This document shows, piece by piece, positions 1 to 13,279 of a stretch of 64,000 nucleotides of DNA. Numbering within the stretch: position 1 is the stretch's first letter; the number at the start of each line of letters is the position of its first letter. The notes beneath the pieces were generated by a model. The model had not been told where the DNA came from and ran no database searches. It was given only the letters and a program-made list of their open reading frames with translations. Origin of the DNA: Plectrocnemia conspersa (taxonomy: Eukaryota > Arthropoda > Insecta > Trichoptera > Polycentropodidae). The translations under genes were made by a program, and so were the position numbers. The DNA lies in the NCBI GenBank assembly GCA_009617715.1, contig VTFK01000116.1, positions 1,026,215 through 1,090,214 of the forward strand, read 5' to 3'.

Positions 1-389
1 TCTCAAATAAGATGTTTCTCACGCGTGTAAAGGGGTAACCATTTAAGAAATATAACTTACCTGATGTATACAAATTTTAACAAACTTTCTTATATTTTTT
101 GAAAATCCAGAGTATTCTGAAAGTGTCGCGAGCATACCATGTTTGCTTTTATGTATTGTGAATAAGGAAGGTGCTTGTCTCTTTCTTACCCTCAAGTCTC
201 GGGTCAATGCGACGAATTGAGGGTGAAAACAGACTATGTTGTTTGTTACTTTTCTTAAGGGTGCTTAAGCAAAACATTTTTTCAAACAACTGTAGATCTG
301 GCAGCATGGCCGTTTTAATTTGGATATCCGCTGTGACTTTTTTTGGTATTTGTATTGATATTAATATCGATTTTTCTTCAAAACAGATA
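1..389. other. AT-rich noncoding DNA
   Basis: No gene, repeat boundary or RNA recognised. A 78-codon frame at 171-407 has no family resemblance and runs into the tandem repeat, so it is treated as chance. Confidence 0.5.
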
Positions 390-1500
390 CAAATTTCAGG
401 GTTTTAGGTCAAAAGTTATAACAAAATTTGTAGACTTGTGATTTTTTTATTTCTATAAAACAGGCCATAAATTTAAGATTTTGGGCGCAAAATTTTTTTT
501 AAAGTAGTTGAAAGTTTGCGAAATTCTTAAATTTTTTTTATTCTTCTTCAAAACATTCAGGGGTTTAAACACAAAAATCCATTAAAAAGCCTAAAAATTT
601 GTGGTCTCAAATTTATTTTTTATTTTTTTGTTAAGCAAATTTTAAATTCTGGATTTGAGTTCAAAAAACATTAAAAAAAATTTTTTTTTACGATTTTTTT
701 TAAAGCAGGCCCAAAATTCAGGGTTAAAGTTGAAATTTGCGAAATTGTTATTTTTTTTATTTTTCTTCTAAATAAGACATATATTCAGGGGTTTGAACAT
801 AAAACCACAAAAAAGTTTGTGGACTTGTAATTTTTTATTTTCTTATAAAATAGGCCTAAAAAATTGTGAAATTAAAATTTTTTTTTTTTTATTTTTTTCA
901 TACATTCTCAAAAATCTTTAAAAATGTATGAAAAATTTTAGATTTTTGTCAAAACACGCCACGAAACAAAAAGGGTTTCAAGAAAGAAACTTAAAAAAAA
1001 GCTAAGAATTTGTAGACCTTTTTTCGATTTTTCTTTAATTCAGGATTTTTGAGCGCAAAAATTTATAAATTTGTAGACTTTTTGTATATTTTTTTGTATA
1101 ATTTTTTGTTCTTACAACTTATCTTCTAAAATTCGCTAAAAAAATCCAAAAAAAATTTTTTTTGTTTTTTTTAGATTGTTCGTCAAAATAGGTCCTAAAT
1201 TCAGGTTTGAGAACAAAAGTCCATCAAAAAGGCTAAAGATTTACGGACTTAAATATATATTTTTATTTTACTATAAAACAGTAAATTTTTCCTTTTTTTC
1301 CAACCCGGCCTAAAATTCAGGTTTAGAATCAAAAATCCCTTAAAAAAGGCTGAATTTATTTTTTATTTTTCTGTAAAACAGGTTCTAAATTTGTAATAAA
1401 TCTAAAAAAATTCAAATTTGCATTTTTTTTAGGGGTTTGAGATCAAAAATCTATCAAAAAGACTGAATTTGTAAAAAAAAACATATTGTAGATGTCTCTT
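390..1500. repeat. degenerate AT-rich tandem repeat
   Basis: The same ordered set of short phrases recurs roughly every 100-150 bases: AATTCAGGG followed by a TTTGAG-like stretch, AAAAATCCATTAAAAAG, AATTTGTGGACTT, a run of T, then TATAAAACAGGCC. Examples of the CAGG phrase lie near 395, 560, 720, 790, 1200 and 1315. Copies are strongly diverged in length and sequence, so this is an old minisatellite or satellite fragment. No coding content is seen. Confidence 0.6.
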
Positions 1501-3393
1501 TTATAACTTTGATTTTAGAATCAATGAATTTTTACTTTACCTCCGAGAGGCACAATATGTTATTGACCATATAAAGACGTGGACAAAACCGTGTTGGTGA
1601 CCGATCTAAAGTATTTTAAAGTTATATATTAATATAATTATAAAGCTTTAACTGGAAAATTAATAATATTCACCATATATGTCGACTTCGTAGCTAAAAA
1701 CCATTCGTCATTGATGAAGTTAAATAATACTCAAAGAACGTTTCTTAATCTAATGCAGATTTTGCGCACGAATCTCTTAAACTTTCCGTAACATTGATTT
1801 CACATTCTATGAAGTAATTTTGGTGGCATTAGATCATCATTATCTTGTTTTGTGTGTATGAGGAACAGTGAAAACGGAAGCGAGACATTTGAGTATACCC
1901 TACCACATGTGTGGTTTCGTTTTCTATGGAAACATAGGTCAAGCACACTGCAAATTTCGCCATAGAGAACGATAAGAGTTCTACGTGTTTACCTTGATAA
2001 TTCATATCACATCATATACACATAATCACTTTATTTTATATTTTGAGTATGTCAGACAAGTTCAGGTTTTTATTCATACTGCCTTACTAAATCAATATCG
2101 AAATATTGTAGCAAATTTGTAATTTTTATTCCCATTATTGTAATAAATATAAATATTAGATTAAAGCTTAAAATTTAATTAATCTTGTACAAATGCAACC
2201 AATACACTTTACAACTGAACGTTTTTAGCGTAGAAAATTGTCGTTTTGCATATATTACACAATATTACTATTAAATTAAACGCTGACTGATTAAATTACG
2301 TTTAGTACTTATGCATACTTTGAATAACAATTGTGTGACGCACAAAGACAATGGCTCCATTCTCTGAAATCCAGTTGCTGGTAGCTCTTTCAGAAGGTTT
2401 TTAAAACTGAATACTATTCTAAGCACAATTGTACGATACGCTCGATAAAAAAAATAACGTAATTACTTGTAACGTGTTCCCTTATCGTGTTAATATGGGT
2501 TTTGTGACGCAAATAGTGGTCATGTCACAGTTACCACATTATGATGTTCATATTTTATAATTTTGCATTAGATGTGCATTGAAATTATATACGTATTGCG
2601 CATTTTGGCATAGTAATTAAATTAAATTATGAATTTTATTAATATAAATATTTAATATTATTTGATATAAAAATATAAATATCGAATGTATGTATTATTC
2701 TTTATGCAAAATAGTTTTAATTAATAATTTTGACAGTTGCGTGAAGTTTTATTTTATTTGAAGTTTTATAACATATAATAATTTATAAATATTAATCATT
2801 GTTTTGTCTATTTTTTAGTTATAATTTATAGAAATTGTTTGACTAATGTTTTTACTACAATTTATGACTCATTTCCTATACCAAAATAAGCACCAATTTA
2901 ATAATTAATAATCATACATAGGCTTATAGTTAAACGTATGTAAACATTATACTTGTGGTTAAAATAATAAGATAAAAATAATTGATCAAAATAGGTACTG
3001 ATTAAAATCCTACGATTACCACATCATTTTTATATACGAACTTTCTGCATATAACGAAAACTTTAATACGTCAGTACTTGCGGTTTTTCTTTTTATTAAG
3101 GCATTGTTCAAATTACGTTATGTAGTTAATCATAACAAATACTACTAGCATACAAATATAAATAGTATTTTTCAGTAAAATCGACGTATGAATAGGAAGT
3201 AGTACATTTTTGGAAATCCACTGACGCACTAAGTTATCAATTTAAGATGTTTACGTGTTATCGCCAAACATAATATACAAGTCTAAATTGTATCACGTAA
3301 ATATTAAAAATAACGTAACGACGTATATTTTTAAAATTCGATTGAACATGTGTTTACGATTTTATCACAATCGCGATTAAAGACGTCAATGAC
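1501..3393. other. AT-rich noncoding DNA, nothing recognised
   Basis: Low-complexity A/T runs alternate with unstructured sequence. No open frame worth reporting, no paired terminal repeats and no RNA gene seen. Confidence 0.5.
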
Positions 3394-4215
3394 TTAACCC
3401 TTTGATGTGTTATTGCATATACCAATGACTTGTCAATTGATCGGATGTTAAATCTTATTTATCAATTTTAAAATATTCATAATTTTATTTCCATAATTGC
3501 AAGTAAAATAATATTCACTATGTCATATTAGATTTTAGAATGATCTCAAATTGCTTATTAGTTTTTTTTATTAAACAATAATAATATTTATTTTTTACTA
3601 TATTTTTTGCTGTTGAATTTTATTATCGGTTTTGCGTCATAATAAACCGTGAATTTATTATCACAATAAAGTAATAACATCATAAAATGCTATTTATATG
3701 CCTTTGTGCTATTTTTAGTAATCGATAATTGAGTTATCTCTCATTGCTATCTGAAAGATTTAAAGCTTTACATTATTTTATCGTAGTTGAATATTTTGTA
3801 TATTTTTAATTAAATATATGTGAAGTAGTTTATATTGTATGCATTTTTATTCTGCCACAACGACGTAAAACACGTGCATTTCTGAAAACAATGTGAGTAA
3901 CTATCGAGTTAAAAAAGTTAATAAATAATTCATGTTTGTGATTTTTCTTTGTGTGTATTTTCAGAAGTTCTTTTCATATATTTCCATATTTAGTATTTTT
4001 TAATAGTCTTTTAGCGGAAAATAAAACGCTTTATCAACAAAAAATATTCTAATCTGACGATAAAATCAATTTTATTTTATTTATTTATTTTTTTATAAAT
4101 ATAGATAACACATAAACTCGTGAGTAAAAATTAGAATTGCAATGTATATGTATTTATTATTTTTTTATACTATAATATTACAGTATTGTATTTATAAATA
4201 TTTCTAAACTTTGCC

Positions 4216-4420
4216 TTGATAATTTTTATTTACAATATTTTCAATTCGTTGCTTCAAACTTCATCGTTTCCTAATTTTTGGAGATGTACGAAACTCACCC
4301 TGATCGACAAAAAGAGCGATAAATCTGATTGGCGTTGCTTCTACTCAATGAAACACTGTTTAAAGATACTGAGGGGCGGTGTCGACAACCCTTTTTCTTG
4401 CCAGTTGCGGCCAGAACGTC
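4216..4420 (+). pseudogene. non-LTR retrotransposon reverse-transcriptase scrap
   Basis: The frame reads IFNSLLQTSSFPNFWRCTK then LTLIDKKSDKSD. This matches the N-terminal part of LINE reverse transcriptases (R1/Jockey/I type), where a leucine-rich helix is followed by FP..WK, a short hydrophobic strand and a lysine-rich loop ahead of the YRPISLL segment. The expected YRP motif is lost and the frame becomes meaningless after about residue 45. No flanking RT motifs are found, so this is a short dead fragment. Assignment is by motif pattern only. Confidence 0.4.
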
Positions 4421-4779
4421 AGCATAAGCCATATATCAACACCAACACAAGGATGTTTTTTGCAATAGGTTTGAGGAGCTTAAAAAATTACATGCGATAG
4501 TGCTTATCTATTTTAGATATGCATTATAGTAGCTACTGAATTCTTTCATATAATTCTTCACATATATATATACAATCATTATCGACAGGCCTTTTTAAGA
4601 AGAAGGATTTAAAACACGGTTTACAGCGCTTTGTTTTACGTGCACTAATCTTTCTATATTTTAATTATAAAATACAGAAAAAACATAGTATATCTAAAAG
4701 CTAAAAAGTAGTAGACAAAGTTTTTTAACTTTTTTTTTTTAAATTCATTAACTCCAGTTTTAAGAGCAGTTTCATTAGT

Positions 4780-5215
4780 TGTTTTTTAAGTTACTGTATA
4801 TAAGCTATATTAATGGTTGCTCCGTGAAGTATTTCGCTCGTTTTTGAGTGTGGGGGCTTATTTATTTGGCCACAAACTAGGCGGCATGCAATACTGACGT
4901 GGTAGCGGCTAGAGCAAAACTTTTCCCTGGCGACCATGACGGAAACACGACGAGCGGCAGCGCCTCGTCCGTCGATCGCATTAATAACTATAATTGCCAC
5001 CAGCCACAATCACTCTGCCAAAAGAGTATTACAGGAATACATTATAATTTTTTTTTCATTATTCAAAAATTGAGAACACTGTATATGTTCGTATATTTTT
5101 TTATATTTCTTGTTCGACAGAATTATCTTAATCGTTTGAATTCCGTAAGAACACTGATGTCTGATTATGAACGACGACATGAATGCCGCTAGGACTCGGG
5201 TGTCCGTTTTTATTT
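4780..5215. other. GC-richer patch, function unknown
   Basis: A stretch noticeably richer in CG dinucleotides than its surroundings, especially 4895-4985. Short frames run on both strands (4791-5009 minus, 4899-5192 plus) but neither resembles a family and they overlap antisense, so neither is called a gene. It may be internal DNA of the surrounding transposon-like unit. Confidence 0.35.
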
Positions 5216-5412
5216 TTTTTGTAAAATTATGAAATTTTTTTTTTCTATATTTTTTGTGTATTTACTTGTATAAACTGGATTTAATTTTGTTTCTATAATA
5301 AGTAGTGGCTCACACAAAAAATGAAAATTTTCTGAAATATTTTTTCAAAATATATTTATAAAATCATTCTTAGCATACACCGTCTAATTTTGCTTGGCAC
5401 TAAAAGGGTTAA

Positions 5413-6044
5413 AGTTTAAGAAATAGGAATCAGAAATATTTTAAATTTACGTTCGAGCAGAAATAGGAATTTAAAATGCAGTACTAATGCTTTATAGTCA
5501 TTTAAAAAAAAGAATACTGGCTTTTTTGTTAAATATACTGAGAATATTATTTTTTTCAAAATTGATGAATAACACACAAAATTGCTTAATACATTTCTAA
5601 GCAAAGCGACAGAAAAAAGACTCGTTAAAGTTTATTATCTATTATGACTGTTTCATAAGTGAAAGAATTTAAAAAACAATCATTTCCGAGTACATTGAAA
5701 GGTTTTCTCACGGTGGTGTTCATTTTAATAAAAAAATCCCTTTTAAGTCATAGACGCTTAAAGCCCACCGTGTCACCAGAGCTTACGATTTAATAGCATA
5801 ATATTTCGATTCTCTTCCACTAGGTGGTCCAATTGTTAAGCGAAAGGGTGGTTCATGGTGGACTGTAAAATTAAAATATTTTGCTTTATAAAACTAATAT
5901 ATGTATAAAATTATTTTATTAACACAAACAAATCTTCACCTCATAAGCTTCGAGTCACGTCTAAAAAAATACTAATGGCTTCGCATCATATAAGCATTGA
6001 TCTTTACTTATCGTATGGGTCAGCTTATGAATTTAAACTTTAAA
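5413..6044. other. noncoding, nothing firm
   Basis: AT-rich sequence. A short inverted pair, CACGGTGG near 5710 and CCACCGTG near 5765, may be a degraded hairpin. No gene recognised. Confidence 0.4.
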
Positions 6045-6120
6045 GTGATGGATAAAAATTGGAGTTAAACAATAGCACGATTACTTCTTAATTTGCCTTT
6101 TCCCCAATTCATCCAAATAT
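6045..6120 (+). repeat. interspersed repeat R1, copy 1
   Basis: Aligns by eye with 7715-7795 (same strand) and 16305-16390 (opposite strand). The shared core includes AACAATAGCACGATT here, AACAATAACGTGATT in copy 2 and AACAATAGCGCGATT in copy 3, followed by CTTAATTTGCC-like and CCCAATTC-like blocks. Family unknown. Confidence 0.55.
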
Positions 6121-6920
6121 CTTTAAAACCAAAGTATCATATAAAGGACGTAACTTTTAATTATTTAAGTTTATATTTAACTACTATAATTAAGAGTATT
6201 TGATACGTTGATGTCTCGATTGAAATAAATAAATTAATAAATTGAAAAAAAAATTGTGTATGACACATAGCTAATACAGGTAACTGATATAAACTAATAT
6301 GTAAGATTATAGTCATTACTTAGTCATGGTATATCGTTGCTTTAAAATACACGACACTCAGATAAACATAAAACGTGTCGACAAGAGTTCGCCAAGTTTA
6401 TAGATAAGGCACGGAAACATGATCTACGTCCAAATATTTCCATTCGCAATCGATGCGAATTTAACTTGATCAGATGCGAATTCGACTAGTTGTCGATGAC
6501 ATGTCGTCCGTGGGTCATTTGCTGACTTTTGCGTCAGAGCTTTGGGGTCATCACTCTTGAATCGAAGAATTAGTTCATTATTCTTCTCTTGCCGATTTGA
6601 CGGGATAAAAGAGCAATGGAAAAACTTAGTGTTTGAGTGCCATAAAAGTTTCTACAAACTATGACGAGCTTTAAAATTGTATTTGTGGTGTATTATACTA
6701 ATATTTGCTAGCTCTTCAAATATCTTATGCTACTCTTAACTGGCAAAATTATTATATATTTATTTATAAAAAAAAATATATAAATATTTTCACGTTAAGA
6801 AAAATATTAAAATATCATTATTCATAGTAGTCAATAGTCTCAAATAGTAATAGCTATCTTGTTATTCCAGATAAGTGATATTGCCCTCAATATCATTCGT
6901 TTCTGACTTCTAATTAATAT
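6121..6920. other. noncoding, partly higher complexity
   Basis: 6380-6600 is less AT-biased and not repeated elsewhere in the window, so it may hold host regulatory sequence, but no motif cluster or gene can be supported. Confidence 0.35.
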
Positions 6921-6922
6921 CA

Positions 6923-7130
6923 GGTTGTTCCATAAGTCTTTGCGTTTATTAGGATGTGGGTTAAATGAGCCAAAAAATAGAACGAGTAATACTTTTATTA
7001 AATTTTATGTTTCTTCGAAAATAATGTATTCTTAAAAGCAATTAATTCTTTAATGCCGTTTTTTATTACCATATTTTTCCACCTATAAACTGTTGCAGGA
7101 ATCTAAATAAAAATCCTCACTAACCACCCC
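6923..7130 (-). mobile_element. possible mariner-like 3' end, heavily decayed
   Basis: CAGGTTGTTCCATAAGTCTT at 6923 resembles the terminal repeat style of mariner elements (GTTGTTCCATAAGT). Reading the minus strand inward gives a frame with VYRWKNMVIKNGIKEL, reminiscent of the C-terminal RWxK..xxxG pattern of mariner transposases. No partner terminal repeat and no catalytic motif were found, so this is a weak call. Confidence 0.25.
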
Positions 7131-7290
7131 TAGCGACTACCCTCTTTTACGTAGGTATTTAATGTCAAAATTCCCGAAACGAAATTTTTAGAACCACATT
7201 TGACTCTTGTGGCGAGTTACGATCGAGTTTATTTAGTTTAATTATTTATTTAATTTTACTATTTAGTTAGTTCTGATAATTATTAAAAAT

Positions 7291-7384
7291 ATTATTTATT
7301 TCATTTTTAATTATTTATTTAATTTTATTATTTAGTTTAATAAATAATAAAATTAAATAAATAATTAAAAATTATATAAATAAT
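7291..7384. repeat. long AT-only inverted repeat (palindrome)
   Basis: Arms 7291-7334 and 7341-7384 are nearly complementary over 44 bases around a 6-base loop (GTTTAA at 7335-7340). The inner 14 bases pair perfectly, AATTTTATTATTTA with TAAATAATAAAATT. Such a sequence can extrude as a cruciform and may be assembly-sensitive. No transposon ends are attached. Confidence 0.7.
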
Positions 7385-7543
7385 ATTTTATTTATTTAGT
7401 TCCATATTGTTTATTTCATTTTTGAATATTTATTAAATTTCAATATTTAGTTTAATCTAATACATTAATAACAATATTATTATTATAATATTTTTTAAAT
7501 AAAGATATTTTTGCAGTTGATGAGTCCATTTCAATATGAGTCT

Positions 7544-7795
7544 TCATGCTGTGAGAGTTTTAGCAATGATTTTATTAAATTTTATAACAACCATAAATTG
7601 CCATAAAAACTCTTTAAGGCCATGTATTAAATGACCGTTGTTTAAACTATCCTTTATTATTTTCAAATGGTCACCGAACGTGGGCAGCGTTGATAATTTA
7701 TGCTTTCGCAAAAGGGATGGAAAAGAAGTAGAACTAAACAATAACGTGATTTGCTCTTAATCTGCCTTATCTCCCATTCGTGCAATTTAAGGCCC
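7544..7795. repeat. interspersed repeat R1, copy 2, with adjoining open stretch
   Basis: The R1 core is 7715-7795. A 65-codon frame on the minus strand (7544-7741) runs into it; it has no recognised motif and its end overlaps the repeat, so it is not called a gene. The other copies of R1 do not keep this frame open. Confidence 0.45.
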
Positions 7796-7924
7796 AGTAT
7801 GTGACATTAAAAGCATCGCAAAAGTCAGTGCAAAGATAATGAAGGTTTTCTTCAATTCAAATTTAATCATTGATATATTTTATGACCCCTTAAAATTTGC
7901 GCAGCAAAAAAAATAATATTTTAA

Positions 7925-8215
7925 TATGTCCGCCGGAGTATGGGAATGCCTTCTCTTCATCGAAGTCCAGGCTTAAGTAACCAGTGCTGCAAAGCGTGCT
8001 AGAACGGTGAAATAGGTATATGCATTTAGAAAGCGACATTCGCTTGATGGGCATTTTCCACGGTCGTATTGTATTGCAACGGGAATCTTGTAGATCCGGT
8101 GATTTATTATTGACTGTTTCGCACCAAAGAAATATTCTCTCAATGACGGAAAATATTTACTGTAAGAAAAAAATCGTGTTATTTATGCGATTTTTCTGGT
8201 CGTAACGAGGGCTGT
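7925..8215 (+). repeat. interspersed repeat R2, copy 1
   Basis: Matches the reverse complement of 47720-48110 in the same order of blocks. Shared blocks include GCGGAGTATG-like, GAAGTCCAGGCTTAAGTA, GCTGCAAAGCGTGCT, ATTTAGAAAGCGACATTCGC, CCGGTGATTTATT and AAAGAAATATTCTCTCAATG. The 61-codon frame 8020-8205 lies inside it and is not conserved as a frame in copy 2. Probably a dead transposon or retro-copied segment of unknown class. Confidence 0.6.
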
Positions 8216-11078
8216 GTGTTTCCAAACTTTTACGCTATTGTCTTGTTTCCTTGTTGATGGATAATCATTTTGGTCACAGTAAATTAACACAAGTTTTGAG
8301 AATAAGACCCGGAGTCATCTGTGTGTGGTCGAGTTTTTTTATGTTCTGTTTCTGTGTATATATTTTATATGCATATTTTGCTTTTATTTGTTTAGTGTAT
8401 AAACAATTGATAAAATACAATAAAATAACACGTAACGACAAAAATATATTTAATTATATTTTACTTCTATATATTATCTAATGTAAAATCCAAATAAAAC
8501 TATTCTAACAACAAGGAGTAATTCGCTTTGCTGGGATTTCAGACTTCAGATATATATTCAAGGTCTCTACGAATTAACGTATCGTACACAATTCAAAACA
8601 CCAGTAAATTTTTAAGTAATACGCGCTCCGCATAACGAAACAGAGCATATTTGTGGCAAAAATCTCCTACTTTAACGTGTTTTAAGTCCTTCAAAATGAA
8701 ATTTCTGATTTAAACTTTTCTTTTTTAAAAAGACAGCGACTTCAGAACTTCTTGTAAAAACAGTGAATCCGCATTTGTTCAAATACTTAAAACACTTCTT
8801 GTTCAATAGTTCATACTTATTTATGAAGAGAACTCAATTTTGATTCTTGCGGTACTTCAAAACCGTACGAAAAACTAAAATTGTTTAATTTACGAAGAAG
8901 TGGTTAATAAAAAAACTTGTCTAATGGCTTTTAAAAGCTGGTATAGAAGTTGTTTACGATTTTATAATTAAGAGACTATCACTGACTTAAAAAAAAATAA
9001 TCGGAAAAGATGCGGAAGAAACCCGTGTTGCTGGTCTACTAAAGCTTGCCGACAGTGATTCTATTAAACAACTTAGCAAGTGCAAAAGGAGCAGCGACCG
9101 GTTTTATGTTATCGATACATCTTAACAACTCAAGATACGATAAAGTTTTAAGAGGCAAATTGAAAATTTATCTAAGGATCTTTTTCAATAAAGAGTATGA
9201 TCTATTTGTATTTGTTGCAAGTTTGTCTTTAATTACATTTACAAAAAAGTAATGTGATGTATACTCTTAGAATTAAATTTCTTTTACTTACTAGGTATCC
9301 AAAAAAATGTATGGCAAAACAAGTTTTTCATGCTTCACATATAATATTCTAGTGATACGTCGTTCAGATATGACGTAGATAATATTTCCATCTTCAATAA
9401 ATTATACAATGACTAGAGGAGTTGCGGTAGACTAAAAAAAGAAAAAGTGCTTCACTTTCCACTTCAACTTTACGTTCAATTGAGTGGATAGTTATTTTTT
9501 TTAACAATTTTGCGTTTTTGCTGCTGATCAAAATGTATAAGTTATATTATGTATTTTGTTTTCACACTAACTTTTAATGCTGCAAAAAAGTTATGTTAAT
9601 TAGAGTCATGTGCGTCATACGAAGAATAATCAGGTGTTGAGCGATCAAATTTTATAAGATGCTTCAAGTGTCCCACTAAGAGTTTGACGTTTAACATCCT
9701 ATTACGAATGGTAAAAATTCACCATCGTTTAGAATTGATTACGATTGAAATGGACTTGGTTATTCTGTTCCGAGTGATAAACAACTTGAAATTCAGAAAC
9801 TGAATGGACCTGAAACTTAATTCAAAATTTTGTACTCTAAATACAAAATGTCATAAAATGATTTGCTATGCAAAAACGAAAACTTTTTGACTTGTTTTCT
9901 TCTGAAAATATATTATTTTTCTTGAAATATTTTTTTTATTGCCGATATAGATACACTTAACTATTTTATCGATTAGGTTATAACATAATAATGAAAATTA
10001 AATAACACTTATTTTAATAATATATTTTATTGAACACTACATCAAATAATCTTATATAACATATAACATATGTTCATTAGTACATAGCGACTTAAAATAT
10101 ATAGGATTCTGACGCAAATCGCCAGCAAATAGTAAAATAATAATTGTTCTATCAACTGTCCAAATATTAATATTTAATACATATTATAATATAAATAATG
10201 GAAGCAATTGGATAAACATTAATTTTATCAAGTGTATCGTAAACGATGACCGCAAAGGTAAGCAGTCACTTACAATTAATTGTACTTTAATCTAAATCAA
10301 ATACTTTTGACCTAGAATGGCATTTCTTTTGATTCACTAAGCACGTACACACATTTTTCAGAGCTTCTCAATATATTTACGCATATCTAATTATCAATAA
10401 ATTTAAGTATTGTTGTTGAAAGTTAAGTATTCACTTACTTTTAAATTTGTTAAAAATCACATTATATCTTAATAGTCATATTTGAAGGTGATTTTGCTAA
10501 ATTGAATGTTCTGGAATGTGATATAAATATTTTTTATTAACCTGGAATGGAATTTTGACGTCAATGATTCATATTTGGGTTTGAATACGTCATTGGCGTT
10601 TCTACGAAATTTTCATTTCGCTTGCAACATCAAAAGCAGTTTTTATATTTAAAAGCTGGAATTAATTTCGTATAAAATGTCTATAATGTGCTGTCACGTT
10701 GCTGACACTATTAGAAAAATTAGAATATTTATTGTTTTATTAAAATTTTATGCGAAAAATTATAATAAATCTCTTTTGCTTCTATATTTATGACGCTTAT
10801 TTATTAAAATATAAGAAACCATAACATTTGTGATATATAAACTTGATGATTATAAATGACATTCACCAATTAATCACTGAACAACTCCATCATCTTTTAA
10901 GTGCGTCATTCAAACATATTAATATCTCATTTTTGTGTCTCTAATGGAAAATTTAGTTTTCCTGTAATGTACCAATAATATAGAATAATAAATTGTTACA
11001 TAATTACAAGTCTTATTGTAGTTATATATAATATAAAAAGCACTAAATAGACATTAAATTTATTTTATGTTTAGAAAA
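8216..11078. other. noncoding, nothing recognised
   Basis: Short frames at 8251-8481 and 9046-9252 are K/I/F/Y-rich and show no motif, donor or repeat association. No paired termini, tRNA or promoter supported in this stretch. Confidence 0.45.
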
Positions 11079-11105
11079 ATATATATATATATATATATAT
11101 ATATT
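11079..11105. repeat. (AT)n microsatellite
   Basis: About 13 uninterrupted AT units. Likely polymorphic in length. Confidence 0.9.
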
Positions 11106-12339
11106 TTAAATAGCTTTATATATTTAACATATGAATTAATCTTTAAAGATGATTTAAAGTGAATTACTTTTAAAAAAATGTGATTTTTTATTAATTATTT
11201 GCGACTTGCAGAACAAGTTTATCTATGACGCCGATGTGACGATTAAAGATTTTGACGGATTAGGACCATTTTTATGTTAATCCATAAAGCTCTAAGACAT
11301 ATAAAATATATATCTGTCGAATAAAAACAAATATAATATATAAAGATGTTTTTAAAAGTGGTAGTATATATATCATTATATAAGTCTAGTAACTGATTAT
11401 TGCCAAAGATTTTAAAATGTTAAAATTTAGGGTCTTCTGCGCAGTTTAAAACTGCTACGTTACATGTCTGGCAACATTCGATCTGTCGTCAGTTTGTTTC
11501 TTTGTTTATAAATCACTTTTGACATTAAAGTAAATATTATTAATAGCATTTTGCATAGCGAATCATAGAATGTATCTAAAAAATAGTATTTATAGCATAT
11601 CTGTTTAATTTAGACATCGTATTTTGTTAGATTTTCCTGTACTTAAATGGCAATACATTATTTATAACAGAATGCTTAGACGTCGAACGACCTGTACAGG
11701 TATATTGCCATTTTGGTCTAGGATGTGATTCCTACCCAGGTGTGTTTTATTACAGGTAAACGTTTTAATGAATATGTAATATGGTACTGTAAATGTATAA
11801 TTACTCCATAGAATGCACTATTTAAATAACGGTGAATAAATTTGATGATCAATGCAGTATCATTCATTTAATAATAATATTTCACATGCATAAATTAAAT
11901 GACGTTAAAATATTTTTCACCTCACTTTATCTTACGCCACGCAGCGGCAGTCACTGATGCCGCGCACTCATTTTTTATATTCCGTACACTCAATGCAGTT
12001 ACGGTCTATCTACGATATTTTCACTTTCATGTTTATATCGAAACGAAATGCTAATGCATGCGTTGCTTGCAATGAAGGCAATCAAGCAATAAAAGCTGGG
12101 TGACCGCCCATTGGGTTGGACTCGCAGGGTCCAAGTACAATTCACGCATGGATGGCAAAGTAGTTCACTTTTCCATGTTTATATAATATTAATCGTTTCA
12201 CGGGCTTAATATTTTCCATGCAGGATAAATGTTTAGCTCACTTATGACGTTGCAGTTTTTACGTGTACTTGACAGCGTCATACTTCTTATACAACTCGTA
12301 CATGTACAGAATATATTAAGTATGCAGTCGATGAGAGTC
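11106..12339. other. noncoding, nothing recognised
   Basis: AT-rich with a somewhat more complex part at 11930-12160. No open frame or repeat partner in the window. Confidence 0.4.
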
Positions 12340-12430
12340 ACTGGTGCTCAGTGGTTAAGTCATACGCCTGTATTTTAAGATTGGTCTTATTAGTCTGATG
12401 GATATACGGATGCTTTTGAAGTAAGTACAG
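12340..12430 (+). repeat. possible tRNA-derived SINE fragment
   Basis: GCTCAGTGGTTAAGT at 12346-12360 is the classic D-arm/A-box style of tRNA genes and tRNA-derived SINEs. A matching B box (GGTTCGANTCC) is not found in the next 60 bases, so this is at best a degraded 5' SINE head and not a tRNA gene. Confidence 0.3.
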
Positions 12431-13019
12431 AGCAAATAAATAAGCTTGGCAATTTCGACGCCGACATATTTTTTTGCTGACAAACGAACTTATTAAATTT
12501 TCCGTTGCGTCACACGTATAGTTAACTTCATTGCAACGCGTTGTGTGTCTTGCAGTACTTCAAAATATATTGAGTTATTAATATAAAAGTCTAAAATGCA
12601 CGAAAATAAGTAATTTTATACGCAGTGAGCGATCATAAATCTATTTATTAAGGTGATAAAATACAAAAATTGGACTAAACTGCTAGACTGCTCTTTAATT
12701 TAAGATAAAACGCGATACAGGCTTTCAATACTTGTTTTTAAAATAACTAATGCCATAATTATCATATTCCTATTAATTAGAATTTAATAAATATTTCCAC
12801 GCCAATTTAATATTAGTCTTTATGTTTTTATATGCTTTTTTAATAGCAGTTGTAATTTCATTGCGCAGTTTATGGGTTTCAAAACTTTTTGAATTTCTTT
12901 CTTTCAATTTTGTAATTTTCTTAAAATGTATATTATTGCTTTTGTATGCTTAATTTATTTTTTTAAATTGTAATATGTTACGCAATTATTTATAGATATG
13001 TAGATGTATTTTTTCTGCA
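12431..13019. other. noncoding, nothing recognised
   Basis: AT-rich sequence without frames or paired repeats. Confidence 0.4.
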
Positions 13020-13160
13020 TCGTTCAATGCCCAGATCGTCTCGAAGGTCGTGTTAACTCCTGGCTGCTCAAAGGTGACGTTTGGGCTCGATTAAAATCTG
13101 ACAATTGAAGTAGAAAGGTTTCTTGGCAATCTAAGTTCTGCTCTGAAAGTATATCATATT
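13020..13160 (+). repeat. repeat segment shared with 19060-19190
   Basis: AAAATCTGACAATTGAAGTA near 13091 matches AAAATCTGACGATTGAAGTA near 19079, with similar sequence on both sides. Both copies precede sequence of the 13.3-14.8-kb satellite type, so this segment may be part of the same repeat cluster. Confidence 0.55.
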
Positions 13161-13279
13161 AAAAGCTCTCCGCTTATTGCATTATAAAATAATAATTAGA
13201 GTTGCCTTAAATAATATATACCGGTTTTCTATTACAAATAAAGAGTTTAGTTAGTGTTTATTACAAAAAAAATATCAAG

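Larger units (their letters stand above)
3394..5412. mobile_element. candidate decayed piggyBac-like element (paired TTAA ends)
   Basis: The left edge reads TTAACCCTTTGATGTG at 3394 and the right edge, read inward on the other strand, TTAACCCTTTTAGTGCC from 5412. piggyBac-superfamily elements insert at TTAA and commonly begin CCC; only the first six bases after TTAA match exactly between the two ends, so the pairing is uncertain. The interior has no transposase but contains a reverse-transcriptase scrap and a GC-richer patch. The two ends could instead belong to separate truncated copies. Confidence 0.3.

Noticed and set aside
171..407. 78-codon open frame
   Set aside because: No motif or codon signal, and it overlaps the start of a tandem repeat.
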